A DNA stretch of 64,000 nt from Candidatus Dormiibacterota bacterium (GCA_035544955.1 DASZZN010000009.1:1-64000); one strand, 5' to 3'. Shown: positions 51,554 through 60,745, numbered from the stretch's first letter. Notes: generated by a model not told the origin, from the letters alone. Program-made: numbers and translations.

Positions 51554-52711
51554 ATGCTGCTCGGGCTGCTCACGTTCACCGACACCTTCGGCTATGCGAT
51601 CGTGCTGCCGGTGCTGCCGTTCGCCGCCCAGCGTATGCATCTCGGCGCGTTGGTCATCGGTGGGGTCTTCGCCACCTATTCGTTCTGCCAGCTGCTGGCC
51701 GCTCCCGTGCTCGGATCGTTGAGCGATCGGTACGGCCGCCGGCCCTTGCTGCTGGTCAGCCAGGCGGGCAGTATTGTCGGATTCATCGTCCTGGCGCTCG
51801 CCAACTCGGCCGGCTGGTTCTACCTCTCGCGGTTGATCGACGGACTGACGGCCGGCAACATCGCGATCATCTGGGCCGCGGTGCTCGATCACTATCCCCG
51901 CTCCGAGTGGGGTCGGCGCTTCGCCAACCTCTCGACGGCGACCGGCATCGGCATCCTGCTGGGGCTGATCGTCAGCTCGTTGCTGGCTCGGTACGGCCTC
52001 GCCCTGGTGGCGGCGGTGGCGATCGCATTGACCGTGATCAACATGGCCGTCACGCTGTTCGCCTTTCCAGCGGCCAACGTTGTCCCTGCCCGAGCGGGAT
52101 GGGGAATCCGGTTGGCGGGTGCCCGCTTTATCGAGCTGGTCACGCGGCCGTCGAACGCGGTAACGCGGCGGGTCGTCTTCGCGGGCCTGCTGTCGACCAT
52201 CGTGCAGAGCGCATTCCTCCTCGCCTTCCCGCTGTTCCTTTTTCGGCTGCTCCATTTCGACGCATCGCAGGCCGCGCTCACCCTCACCGTCTTGTTTGGC
52301 TTCGCCGCGGCGTTCCAGGTCCTGGCGCTGGCGCCGCTCGTGCGCCGGCTGGGTGACCGAGGCGCGGCAATCGCGGGATTTGCCCTGGTCGTCCCGGGGG
52401 CCGTGACGATCGCCATGGTGCGAACGTTTCCGCTAGTGCTGCTTGCCGGCACCATCATCATGTGGGGCATCGTTCTCCTCAACCCATCGCTGACCGCGCT
52501 CCTCGGCCGCGCCAATCGGACGCTGGACGAAGGCGCGATCATGGGCGTCAACCAATCGATCGCGAGCGCCGGCCAGATGCTGGGACCGCTGGCGGGGTAC
52601 GCGGCCCTCGCGCTGGCGTCGACCGCGGGGTACGGCGCGCTGTGCGCGGTCCTGGCCGCCGCGGGTCTTATCATGTCGCTCCAAATCCGGGTGCGTGATG
52701 ACCGCCCCTGA
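51554..52711 (+). CDS. MFS transporter (TetA/drug-exporter type)
   Basis: 385-residue, twelve-helix major facilitator with the A motif GSLSDRYGRRPLLL between helices II and III and GYAIVLPVLPF in helix I, the pattern of drug:H+ antiporters. It diverges from the P450 operon and overlaps the glycosyltransferase gene by 17 bases. In this context it probably exports the cluster's product. Confidence 0.85.
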   Translation: MLLGLLTFTDTFGYAIVLPVLPFAAQRMHLGALVIGGVFATYSFCQLLAAPVLGSLSDRYGRRPLLLVSQAGSIVGFIVLALANSAGWFYLSRLIDGLTAGNIAIIWAAVLDHYPRSEWGRRFANLSTATGIGILLGLIVSSLLARYGLALVAAVAIALTVINMAVTLFAFPAANVVPARAGWGIRLAGARFIELVTRPSNAVTRRVVFAGLLSTIVQSAFLLAFPLFLFRLLHFDASQAALTLTVLFGFAAAFQVLALAPLVRRLGDRGAAIAGFALVVPGAVTIAMVRTFPLVLLAGTIIMWGIVLLNPSLTALLGRANRTLDEGAIMGVNQSIASAGQMLGPLAGYAALALASTAGYGALCAVLAAAGLIMSLQIRVRDDRP

Positions 52712-53459
52712 CTTCTGGGTGGTCGTGCCTTTCTTCAACGAAGCCGGGTGGATCACTGCCACGCTCGAGGCGCTGGCGGCGCAGACCGATCGGGCCTTTA
52801 GCCTGCTGCTTGTCGACAACGGCAGCACGGATGCCGGTCGCGCCGAGATCGAGGCCTTCCGCGGCCGACACCCCGAGATGACGATCGAGGTCATCGCTGA
52901 ACTGGAAAAGGGGACCGGGGCCGCCGCCGACACCGGCTTTCGCTACGCGATCGCGCACGGAGCGCGCTACATTGCGCGCACGGATGCCGATTGTCTCCCG
53001 CGGCGCGACTGGGTCGCGAGCATCAAGCGAGCCTTCGGGGAAGAACTCGAGTTCGTGATCGGCACGATCAAGCCACGGGCGGATGACTTCCCGCTGAGTT
53101 GGGGTGACCGGATTGCGATCCCCGTGCTGATCTTCGTGGCATCGAATTGGGGAAAGATCTACCGTCGGGGCCGGCCCGGCCAGTTCCGGTACGCCTACAT
53201 CATGGTGGCCGGGAACAACCTCGCCATTACCGCATCGATGTACGAACGGGCGGGCGGATTTCCGCGGTCCCGCATCGAGGACGTGCACGAGGACCGTGTC
53301 CTCGGCGACCGCATCAGAATGCTGACGCGGCGTACGCGGAGAAAGCGCAACGTCGTGGTCTACAACTCGACTCGCCGGGCGCGCCGCTACGGCTTCATCA
53401 ATACGTTGCTGTGGTACTGGGAGCATCGCTACCGTCCCCAGGAGATCGACGTGCGATAG
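52695..53459 (+). CDS. Family 2 glycosyltransferase
   Basis: 254-residue GT-A fold enzyme: WVVVPFFNEAGWITATLEAL, LLLVDNGSTDAGR, the metal-binding DADCLPRRDW and an EDVHEDRVLGDR acceptor-side motif. No membrane helices. GTG 52695 or ATG 52698 are both possible starts. Overlap with the MFS gene implies co-translation. It may glycosylate the cluster product or act as a lipid-linked sugar transferase. Confidence 0.85.
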   Translation: MMTAPDFWVVVPFFNEAGWITATLEALAAQTDRAFSLLLVDNGSTDAGRAEIEAFRGRHPEMTIEVIAELEKGTGAAADTGFRYAIAHGARYIARTDADCLPRRDWVASIKRAFGEELEFVIGTIKPRADDFPLSWGDRIAIPVLIFVASNWGKIYRRGRPGQFRYAYIMVAGNNLAITASMYERAGGFPRSRIEDVHEDRVLGDRIRMLTRRTRRKRNVVVYNSTRRARRYGFINTLLWYWEHRYRPQEIDVR

Positions 53460-53470
53460 GGCATCGGCCC

Positions 53471-54499
53471 TCAGTACTCCATCAGCATCACGCCCATGCT
53501 GATGCCGCCCGCCAGCCCGATCCACATCAACCGGTCGCCCCGGTGAATCTCGCCGCGCTCTTCGGCGATCGCGAAGGCGACGGGCAGCGAGGCGGCGCCC
53601 ATGTTGCCGAGCTCCGGCAGGGTGAGGACGATTTTTTCCTGCGGGACACCGCTCATCTCGAGGAACGTTCGGATGAACGGCATCGAGACCTGATGCACCA
53701 GAACCCGCTGATAATCCGCGCAGGCCGTGCCTGTCGCCGCCAGCGCGTCCTGGAGAATGCCCGGGCCCACCTCGAAGAATGCGTCCTTGAGTTGGCTGCC
53801 ATCGCCCTGGATGTAGGTCCATTCATCGCCGCGGGGGTGCATCGATCCGCCGCCCGGAATCACGCCCAGGTCCCAGAAGCGGCTGGCGGTCTGGAAGGAC
53901 CGGTAGTAGATGCCCCGTCCGCTCTCAGAGAGTTGCAGCACGGCCGCGGCTCCGGCATCGCCAAGGGTGTAGCCGGGAAAGCTGAGGCGCAAGTCCCTGC
54001 GGTCGCGGACCGACCACTTGATGCAACGCGACGGCAGCTCTCCGACCGTGACGAGGATTGTCCGATAGGTGCCGTTTTGGATCAGCGCCTCCGCGACCTG
54101 GAGCGCATTGAGGAAGCTGTTGCAGGCGTTCTTCAGGTCGAAAACCGGGCTGTGAGTTCCAAGCTTTTCTTGGACGATGTTGGCGGTCGCCGGTTCCACC
54201 AGGTCCTGGCTGACCGAGGCGTAGATCAGCAGATCGACGTCCGCCGGATCGATGCCAGTTTTGTCGAGGACCCGGCGCCCGGCGGCCGCGGCCAGGTCGG
54301 AGGCGTTGACACCATCGGCCGCGACCCTACGGCAGCGAATGCCCGTCATCAGCTCGACGATTCCGCGTGGCACACGAACCTGCGGGCTCGACGCCGCGAT
54401 GAGGGACTCGACCTCGGCGCTGGAGCGCTGCTGCGGCGGCAGATAGGCGGCAATACCCGTGAGAGCGACGCGCGAGTTCGTCGATATCAGCGTCGCCAC
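53471..54499 (-). CDS. OleA-like thiolase-fold condensing enzyme (KAS III superfamily)
   Basis: 342 residues. Catalytic triad Cys in KNACNSF near 125, His in VHQVSMPF near 267 and Asn in LGNMGAASLP near 298. The segment GIVELMTGIRCRRV and then LLIYASVSQDLVEPATANIV resembles OleA (typical SVxRDYLEPSTA, with the Glu that OleA uses for decarboxylative Claisen condensation) more than FabH. OleA joins two fatty acyl-CoAs head to head. GTG start. Convergent with the MFS-GT2 arm, 11 bases apart. Confidence 0.82.
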   Translation of the reverse strand: MATLISTNSRVALTGIAAYLPPQQRSSAEVESLIAASSPQVRVPRGIVELMTGIRCRRVAADGVNASDLAAAAGRRVLDKTGIDPADVDLLIYASVSQDLVEPATANIVQEKLGTHSPVFDLKNACNSFLNALQVAEALIQNGTYRTILVTVGELPSRCIKWSVRDRRDLRLSFPGYTLGDAGAAAVLQLSESGRGIYYRSFQTASRFWDLGVIPGGGSMHPRGDEWTYIQGDGSQLKDAFFEVGPGILQDALAATGTACADYQRVLVHQVSMPFIRTFLEMSGVPQEKIVLTLPELGNMGAASLPVAFAIAEERGEIHRGDRLMWIGLAGGISMGVMLMEY

Positions 54500-54577
54500 G
54501 AATACCTTAACGCCACAGGGTTGGGCAAAGTATCGGCCAAAAAGGGCCTGCGTGCACGCGATCGACGGGGCTCGCCT

Positions 54578-55336
54578 CTAGTGCGTTCCGGACGCCGCCT
54601 GCCAGTGGGCGGCGATGCGGTCTGCCGATAGCGCGGTTGCGTAGATCGCGACGTCCGCCAGGGCTGCATCGTTGAAGAGCCCGTCCATTCGGCGGCCGAG
54701 AAATAGCGGGTCGGCCGTCTGCTTGGGGACGGCGGTGACCTTGAGCGTGCCGTCGGGCTTGCCGTTGACGTAGAGCTTGGCCGTGGAGCCGTCGTAGGTC
54801 GCGACCACGTAGTACCAGGTGTTGAGCGCCAGCGTTGAGTTGGAGACGACGGCCGGCGAACCGTCGGAGGTCACTCGAAATTCCAACTTGCCGTTGTGAT
54901 GGCTGTTCAGCAACTGGAACCAGCTGCTGCCGGCACCGCCCCCCGGTTCGACGTTCTTGGCGACGTAGACCCCGTACTCGGTGTCGGCCCGCTTGTTGAT
55001 CCAGGCCTCGATCGTCACCGTGTTCACCTGCAGGCTGGTTGAGCTCAGCACGCTGGCCGCGCCACTCTGCCCATCAAAGGCGACCGCGGCACTGCCGCCA
55101 CCAATGGCGCCCGGCTGCCCGAGCGTATAGATACCCGCGTAGTGACCATTGTTGGCATTGCCGGTGGCGTCGGCCATGGTGGTGCCGGTTGTCTCATCCA
55201 TTCGCCAGTAGGCCACGGGGTGGTCCGCGAGAACCGTAGCGCTATAGGTCCTGGCAGTCGTGGCGGACGCGGGCGTCGCGCTCCCGCAGCCCAACATTAC
55301 GAAGGCAACGGCGAAAAGAAGAAGCTCCCTCCTCAC
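54578..55336 (-). CDS. LamG-domain lipoprotein (copy 2)
   Basis: 252-residue lipoprotein: signal with lipobox MLGC near residue 17, then a concanavalin/LamG sandwich (YWRMDETTGTTMADATGNAN, TIEAWINKRADTEYGVYVAK, LNTWYYVVATYDGSTAKLYV). Such domains bind carbohydrate or other surface ligands. The upstream neighbour at 55432-56196 is a clear paralogue, so the pair arose by tandem duplication. Confidence 0.85.
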   Translation of the reverse strand: MRRELLLFAVAFVMLGCGSATPASATTARTYSATVLADHPVAYWRMDETTGTTMADATGNANNGHYAGIYTLGQPGAIGGGSAAVAFDGQSGAASVLSSTSLQVNTVTIEAWINKRADTEYGVYVAKNVEPGGGAGSSWFQLLNSHHNGKLEFRVTSDGSPAVVSNSTLALNTWYYVVATYDGSTAKLYVNGKPDGTLKVTAVPKQTADPLFLGRRMDGLFNDAALADVAIYATALSADRIAAHWQAASGTH

Positions 55337-55431
55337 ACCTGTTCAAACGGAGGTCGGCGGGGGGCCCTTGCAAGCACGCGCCGGTGACGACCGATCTCGA
55401 CCCAGGGCACAATTCAGGCGCGAGGAGCTCG

Positions 55432-56196
55432 CTAGTGCGTTGCGGAAGCGGCCTGCCAGTGCGCCGCGATCCGGTCCGCCGAGAGCGCGGTCGGGTAGAT
55501 CGCGACCTCAGCGAGCTGGGCGTTCGTGAAGAAGCCATCCGCTCGCCGGCCAATGTAAAGCGGATCGCTATTCTGCGCCGGGGAGACCACGGCCGCCAGC
55601 GTACTGTCCAGTTTGCCGTCGATATAGAGCTTGGCGACGACCCCGTCGTAGGTCGCAACCACGTAGTACCACCGGTTCAAGTCCAGCGTCGCTGTCGAGA
55701 CAAGCACTGGGTCAACGTCGCCGGTGACGCGAAACTCCAGCCGGCCGTTGTTGTGATTGTTCAGCAACTCGAACCACCCGGTGCTCGCGCCGCCTCCGCC
55801 CACCACGTTCTTGACGACATAAAACCCGTAGTCCGAGTGGGCCCGTTTGTTGATCCAGAGCTCGATCGTGACCCAGTTCATCTGGAGAGTGGTCGAGCTG
55901 GGCACGATGGCTCCACCGGTCGCCCCATCGAAACCGACCGCTGTGCTGCCGTCAGAGGTGAAGGGGCCTGGCTGGCCGGGCAAGACGATGCCGTCATAGT
56001 GGCCGTTGTTGCCATTCTTGGTGGCGTCGGCCATCGTCGTTCCCGTGGTGTCGTCCATCCGCCAGTAGGCCGCCGGGTGGTCCGCCAGCACGACGGCGCT
56101 GTAACTCTTCGGGGTACTGGCGGGAGCCGCTCCCGTGGTCCCTCCGCAACCCGATATCGCCACGGCGACAAACAACACGAGGAAGGTTCGTCGCAC
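55432..56196 (-). CDS. LamG-domain lipoprotein (copy 1)
   Basis: 254-residue paralogue of the downstream gene with the same order of motifs: lipobox ISGC near 17, YWRMDDTTGTTMADATKNGN, TIELWINKRAHSDYGFYVVK, LNRWYYVVATYDGVVAKLYI and the shared C-terminus LSADRIAAHWQAAS-TH. No catalytic residues expected. 95 bases separate the two copies, which leaves room for a promoter in between. Confidence 0.85.
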   Translation of the reverse strand: MRRTFLVLFVAVAISGCGGTTGAAPASTPKSYSAVVLADHPAAYWRMDDTTGTTMADATKNGNNGHYDGIVLPGQPGPFTSDGSTAVGFDGATGGAIVPSSTTLQMNWVTIELWINKRAHSDYGFYVVKNVVGGGGASTGWFELLNNHNNGRLEFRVTGDVDPVLVSTATLDLNRWYYVVATYDGVVAKLYIDGKLDSTLAAVVSPAQNSDPLYIGRRADGFFTNAQLAEVAIYPTALSADRIAAHWQAASATH

Positions 56197-56253
56197 GCCT
56201 ATTCAAACGCGGCTGAGCAGAGGCTCCTTGCCACTCTGGGAGACAATCGATCG

Positions 56254-56901
56254 GTGACGGCGAGCCTTGCCCGACTTCACCTCGAGATCCTCTCCTGCTC
56301 CCGATGCGTCGAGGCGGGTTACCTGCCACAGGCGGCCCCGGTCTTGAGCGGCCGTGCGGACAACCGCATCATGCTCATCGGCCAGGCGCCCGGCGCGGTC
56401 GAGGCCGTCCGCCGGCTGCCCTTCCAGGGACGGTCGAGGCAGGTGCTGATGGGATGGTTGATCCGTGCGGGTTTTGCCTCGGAGACGCAGGCACGGCGGC
56501 AGATCTACCTGACCTCCGTCACCATGTGTTTTCCCGGCAAAGGTACCGGCGGAGGAGACCGACGCCCCAGCCGGGCTGAGGTTGACCTCTGCCGTTCCCA
56601 CCTTGATCGGCAGCTGGCTCTCATCAAGCCCGAGCTGGTGATCCTGGTCGGCGGGCTGTCCCATGAGCGTTTCCTGCCTGGTCGCCCGCTCGACGCGCTG
56701 GTCGGCCGGGTCTTCGACCTCTCCGGCCGCGAGGTCTCAGGTCGCGGCCGCGCCCGGCCGCTGCTGGTGCCGTTGCCGCATCCGTCGGGTGCGAGTCGGT
56801 GGCTCAATGCGCCCGAAAACCGGGTACTGCTTGACCGCGCACTGTGGCGGCTCAGTCCGATTGTTCGGACGTTGCTTGACGGTCAATTGGTGGGCGCCTA
56901 A
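56254..56901 (+). CDS. Uracil-DNA glycosylase family protein
   Basis: 215 residues. GQAPGAVEAVRRLPFQGRSR is motif A of the iron-sulfur UDG families (4/5-like), LVILVGGLS the central strand and LPHPSGASRWLN motif B with the active-site His. Four Cys (CSRC near 17-20, CFPG near 91 and one near 110) can hold a 4Fe-4S cluster. It would excise uracil from DNA. GTG start; the open frame upstream is unrelated. Paired with the next gene 13 bases downstream. Confidence 0.8.
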   Translation: MTASLARLHLEILSCSRCVEAGYLPQAAPVLSGRADNRIMLIGQAPGAVEAVRRLPFQGRSRQVLMGWLIRAGFASETQARRQIYLTSVTMCFPGKGTGGGDRRPSRAEVDLCRSHLDRQLALIKPELVILVGGLSHERFLPGRPLDALVGRVFDLSGREVSGRGRARPLLVPLPHPSGASRWLNAPENRVLLDRALWRLSPIVRTLLDGQLVGA

Positions 56902-56914
56902 ACTTCCGACAACA

Positions 56915-57439
56915 ATGCCGCGAGATCGGGAGCGCGACGCCGTCGAGCCAGAAAAGGCGCCGCCCGTCCCCCGCACGGAACCGGACGAAGCCCCCGCCGT
57001 CGGCAAGTCGGCCGAGGCCATCCTCGCGTCCATCTTCAGTCCCGTCGCCGAAGCGAGCCCGCTGGAGCAGCTGGAGCAGACGATCCGTCACCCCAAGAAG
57101 CTGGTCTATATCGCCATGTCGAACCGCAACTTCTACTGGCGGATGCACGTCTCGAAGCTGGTCCTCGACGAAGGGTACGTGCCCATCAACCCCTTCATGC
57201 TCTTCGATTACTACCTGCTGCACACGGTGCCCAAGCAGCTCGTGCGCGAGGCGATCAACAATCTGCTGGCGCGCTGCGACGAGGTCTGGGTCTTCGGGAC
57301 GATGAGCCTGGGTGTGAAAGTGCAGCTGGGGATTGCGAAGCGACTCAAGAAACCGTTGCGCTTCTACGACATCGCGGACCTGCCGGAGCAGGTCTACCGC
57401 ATCTCCGAGAAACTCGCCCAGGAAGAGGGGCGCGACTGA
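56915..57439 (+). CDS. Nucleoside 2-deoxyribosyltransferase-like (DUF4406-type) protein
   Basis: 174 residues with a disordered Pro/Glu-rich N-terminal 45. The core LVYIAMSNRNFYWRMHVSKL, EGYVPINPFMLFDYYLLHTV and ARCDEVWVFG has the Rossmann-like layout of deoxyribosyltransferase relatives, where the Asp/Glu of DEVW is usually catalytic. Downstream of the uracil glycosylase gene, so a role in nucleotide salvage or DNA-base repair is plausible but unproven. Confidence 0.65.
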   Translation: MPRDRERDAVEPEKAPPVPRTEPDEAPAVGKSAEAILASIFSPVAEASPLEQLEQTIRHPKKLVYIAMSNRNFYWRMHVSKLVLDEGYVPINPFMLFDYYLLHTVPKQLVREAINNLLARCDEVWVFGTMSLGVKVQLGIAKRLKKPLRFYDIADLPEQVYRISEKLAQEEGRD

Positions 57440-57445
57440 CGCCCG

Positions 57446-59818
57446 TTAGACGCGGGTGATCAGGTCGCGCTCGAGGCTCTCGCGCGCCTTGAGCACGAGC
57501 TTGCGAAGCGTGGGCCGATCGGTCACGGCCCATTCGATCTGGCGCAGCGCGCTGTAGAGGCCCTTCAGCGCTTTGACGGCGTCACCCAGCTCGACGTCGG
57601 TCGGCGCTTGCATCTCGGTCAGCGGGCGGCCGCTGCACCAGTCGTAGGTGAAGTTGACGTAGTCCGTTGAGATCGGTCGCAGGTTCTCTTCACCCCGTTC
57701 CTTCTCGCGCGCAGAAAACCGGTAATAGATGATGCGGAGCCGCTTCTGGGCGAGAGCCACCCCGCTCGTCGGAAGGCGCCGCCGCGGCCGCGGGCGGTCG
57801 CGATTGCGGTCCTCGGCCGTGACCATCACCAGCGAGGCGGCCAGCTCCGCTGGCGTCAACTCCTCCAGCCAGCCGTCGGCGATGGACTGCGTGATGATCA
57901 AGCTGTTCTCCCCGTAGATCCGAGACGCGAGCAGGCCTTTCTCGGTTGGGACAGCCCCGTCCAGGAAGCCGATCTCGCCCAGAACGCCGCGCAGCGCGTG
58001 CATCCGCCGCCGGTATTCTCCCTGGCTTCGTTCCGCGTCCTGCTCGGACGCGCGGATCCGTGCCTGCAGCTCGCGGACCTCGGCATGGTGGGCCCGATGC
58101 TCGGCGACAAACGGGCACTTGCGGCAGGGAAGCTCGCTGAGTTTGTGCTGCCACGTCTGCAGCTCCTCCTTGAGCTGCGCGAGCGTGCGGCCGCCAACCT
58201 CCCGCGTCGAGCCGCCGCGGCGCCGCCGGCCCCGATGCCAGTGCTCGCTGCGCAGCCGTCGCATCCGAACCCGCAGTGAGGCGATCTCCTCCTCGGCGCG
58301 GACGAAGGCACTGAAGGTCGGCTCGGTGCAACACGGCTCGCCCTGCGCGTTGAAGCGACTGGCGAGGACATCGGCCAGGCGCTGCCGGAGGTTCGCCAAG
58401 CGGTCATCGAGCGATCGGCGGGCCACCGTCTTCTGGTACTGGCCGAAGGAGCGTTCCATGAGGAGGTCGACCTCTTCCGGCGGGTGGTAGCGCAGCAGGT
58501 TCAGCGCCATGTTGTAGGTCGGGGCGAACTTACTTTCCACCGTCATTTCTTCGCCGGTGGCCGCCTCGTACACCACGCCGATGTCGATGTCGGGCTCTTT
58601 GAGGATCACGCCGTGCCCGATGGGGTCGATCCCTCGTCGACCGGCCCGGCCCATGAGCTGGGTCAGCTCGCCTGAGGTGAGCGGCGCGAAGTCGCGGCCG
58701 TCGAACTTGGTAAATGACGAGACCACGCAGGCCCGCGCCGGCATGTGGATGCCCAAAGACAGGGTCTCCGTGGCGAAGACGACCTTGATCAGGCCGCGCT
58801 GGAAGAGGTCTTCGACGAGTTCCTTGAGGTAGGGGAGGAGACCCGCATGGTGCATCGCCAGCCCCCGCCGCAGCATGTCCCCATCGAGGAGGTTGCGGTA
58901 CACCTCGGCCTCATCGGCGTCTTCGATCTGGTCCAGGCGATTTTGCATCGTCGCGTCGATTTGGGCTTTCTCGGCATCACTGGTCAGGTCGAAGCCGTGC
59001 ACCGCGCAGCGCGCCAGCGCCTCGCGGCATCCGCGCCGCGAGAAGATGAAGTAGATCGCCGGCAGGAATTCTCGGCGCCGAAGACGATCGACCACGGGGA
59101 GCAGGTCATTTTCCGGCGGCCGTCGCAGCTGCGACAGCCGGAAATCGGACGCCGCCTCCGCCTGCGCCCGCTGGCGCGTCTCGCGCGGGATGCCGCCCTG
59201 CTCGTCGAGCAAGGGATAAAACTCGTTGCGCATCGCCAGCCACAGTCGAAGCTCGACCGGACGTTTGGTGACGCTCACGGTCGCGACGTCCCCACGTTGC
59301 AGGCTCATCCACTGCGCGACTTCCTGGAAGTTGCTGATCGTCGCGGAGAGTCCGATGAACTTGATGTGCGGTGGCGCCTGGATGATGATCTCTTCCCATA
59401 CCGCCCCGCGCGGGAAGTCATCGATGTAATGGACTTCGTCGAGGATGACGTAGCGAACGCGCTCCAGCCGCTGCGGGTCCTCATAGATGAGGTTGCGCAG
59501 GATCTCCGTCGTCATCACGACCACTGGTGCACCCGGGTTGATGGTGTTCTCGCCGGTGACGAGTCCGACATACCCATCGCCATGGAGCCGCCGGTAGTCG
59601 TGGTATTTCTGGTTCGACAGCGCCTTGAGCGGCGTCGTGTAAATCGTGCGCGCGTTGGTTTCAAGCCCACGGAAGACGGCGTAATCCGCGATGACGGTCT
59701 TGCCCGAGCTGGTCGGTGCCGAGACCAGGACACCCTGGTGTGCGTCAAGCTTTTCGATGGCCTCCATTTGAAATGGATCGAGCGGCCATGGCAGCGTTGC
59801 CTGAAAGGCGTCGATCAA
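57446..59818 (-). CDS. Ski2-like DEAD/DEAH-box RNA helicase
   Basis: 790-residue superfamily 2 helicase: Walker A APTSSGKTV near 33, DEVHYI (motif II) near 127, SATISNFQE (III), ETLSLGIHMPARACV (IV-V) and QLMGRAGRRGIDPIG (VI), followed by a Cys-containing insertion (CCTEPTF, LPCRKCPF) and the C-terminal helical domain. It resembles HelY/Dob1-type RNA helicases of actinobacteria and Chloroflexota. Third gene of an operon with DUF503 and HEAT-repeat genes, with no gap to the HEAT gene. Confidence 0.88.
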   Translation of the reverse strand: MIDAFQATLPWPLDPFQMEAIEKLDAHQGVLVSAPTSSGKTVIADYAVFRGLETNARTIYTTPLKALSNQKYHDYRRLHGDGYVGLVTGENTINPGAPVVVMTTEILRNLIYEDPQRLERVRYVILDEVHYIDDFPRGAVWEEIIIQAPPHIKFIGLSATISNFQEVAQWMSLQRGDVATVSVTKRPVELRLWLAMRNEFYPLLDEQGGIPRETRQRAQAEAASDFRLSQLRRPPENDLLPVVDRLRRREFLPAIYFIFSRRGCREALARCAVHGFDLTSDAEKAQIDATMQNRLDQIEDADEAEVYRNLLDGDMLRRGLAMHHAGLLPYLKELVEDLFQRGLIKVVFATETLSLGIHMPARACVVSSFTKFDGRDFAPLTSGELTQLMGRAGRRGIDPIGHGVILKEPDIDIGVVYEAATGEEMTVESKFAPTYNMALNLLRYHPPEEVDLLMERSFGQYQKTVARRSLDDRLANLRQRLADVLASRFNAQGEPCCTEPTFSAFVRAEEEIASLRVRMRRLRSEHWHRGRRRRGGSTREVGGRTLAQLKEELQTWQHKLSELPCRKCPFVAEHRAHHAEVRELQARIRASEQDAERSQGEYRRRMHALRGVLGEIGFLDGAVPTEKGLLASRIYGENSLIITQSIADGWLEELTPAELAASLVMVTAEDRNRDRPRPRRRLPTSGVALAQKRLRIIYYRFSAREKERGEENLRPISTDYVNFTYDWCSGRPLTEMQAPTDVELGDAVKALKGLYSALRQIEWAVTDRPTLRKLVLKARESLERDLITRV

Positions 59819-60745
59819 CTAGCGCTTCTTCAGCGGACCAACCAGCTCAGCCGTGGCAGTGCGGTCGCGATCCTTGAGCCAGCGAAGCCGTGTCTCTTCG
59901 ACCTCTTCGGTGTAGCGCTGACGGCTGCGGCGCATCGCTTTGGCGACCGCATTCCGCACGAGCGGTTCCGGCCCCTTCGCCAGCCGCTCGAGGATCGACT
60001 TGGCCGCCGGCCAGTGGAAGGAGCCGATGGCGCTGGAGAAGGCCATCGCGACATTCCATCGGACGATGTGGTCGCGGTCCTTCGACCATTCCCGCAGGCA
60101 CTTCAGGGTCTCCTCCGGATCAACCCGCAGCAGGCCGTCGCCGATCGCCGAAGGGCCGAGGTTGCGGCGGACGTAGGGCTCCTCATCGCGCATGAGCGGC
60201 TGCAGCAGCGACAGCAATTGCGGAACGCGCTCGGGCTTGTCGCGACGGGCCGCGTACTTCACCGCCAGCACGACCGACCGCCGGAGATTCTCGGAGCGGG
60301 ATGAGCGAAGAACTTCCAGGCGTCCGCGGATCTTGGCGAAGTCGCGGTCGAGCAGGGTTCCGAGCAGCCCGCCGGCCGCTTCGCGCACCTCCCAATGTGG
60401 GTCGTCGGCGAGGGCCTCGGCGGTTCGCAGGACGCCGGCGGGGTCCTCGGGATAGCGGCCCGCGAGCAGCAAGCAGGCGACCTGGCGGCCGGTCGGCGAT
60501 GGCGAGGTGGCGAGCGCGTCGATCCAGCGGGTGACCCGCCCAGTCTGTGCGGCGAGGGCCGTGGCGAGCCGTTCTCCGACCTGCTGGCGGAGGGCAGCCG
60601 GGCTTCCAGGGCGCCCATGGTGGAGCTGGCCGTCGAGGGCGGTCACGACGCCGCCCGGATCGTCCCGCGCCAATGCGGCGAGGATGGCGGAGAGTGGGCC
60701 TTCCTCTACCGTGCCGAGGTCGTCGGCCCTGGTGGCGGGACTCAT
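59819..60745 (-). CDS. HEAT-repeat protein
   Basis: 308 residues made almost entirely of paired helices with HEAT-like spacing (DPHWEVREAAGGLLGTLL, ENLRRSVVLAVKYAARRD, RDHIVRWNVAMAFSSAIG). Such solenoids bind proteins or nucleic acid; DNA glycosylase-like AlkD proteins share the fold but the AlkD active-site residues are not apparent. Overlaps the DUF503 gene by ATGA and abuts the helicase gene, so it is likely a partner of one of them. Confidence 0.75.
   Translation of the reverse strand: MSPATRADDLGTVEEGPLSAILAALARDDPGGVVTALDGQLHHGRPGSPAALRQQVGERLATALAAQTGRVTRWIDALATSPSPTGRQVACLLLAGRYPEDPAGVLRTAEALADDPHWEVREAAGGLLGTLLDRDFAKIRGRLEVLRSSRSENLRRSVVLAVKYAARRDKPERVPQLLSLLQPLMRDEEPYVRRNLGPSAIGDGLLRVDPEETLKCLREWSKDRDHIVRWNVAMAFSSAIGSFHWPAAKSILERLAKGPEPLVRNAVAKAMRRSRQRYTEEVEETRLRWLKDRDRTATAELVGPLKKR

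Noticed and set aside
51527-52255. Upstream extension of the P450 frame
   Set aside because: Antisense to the MFS gene, Gln/Asp/Arg-rich, and would give a 654-residue P450 against about 410 for the family.
55000-56200. Possible second biosynthetic genes beside the OleA-like gene
   Set aside because: Both genes are LamG lipoproteins with no catalytic motifs, so I do not include them in the cluster.
55384-56253. Upstream extension of the uracil-glycosylase frame
   Set aside because: Antisense to the LamG gene and without domain resemblance; homologous sequence begins at the GTG at 56254.
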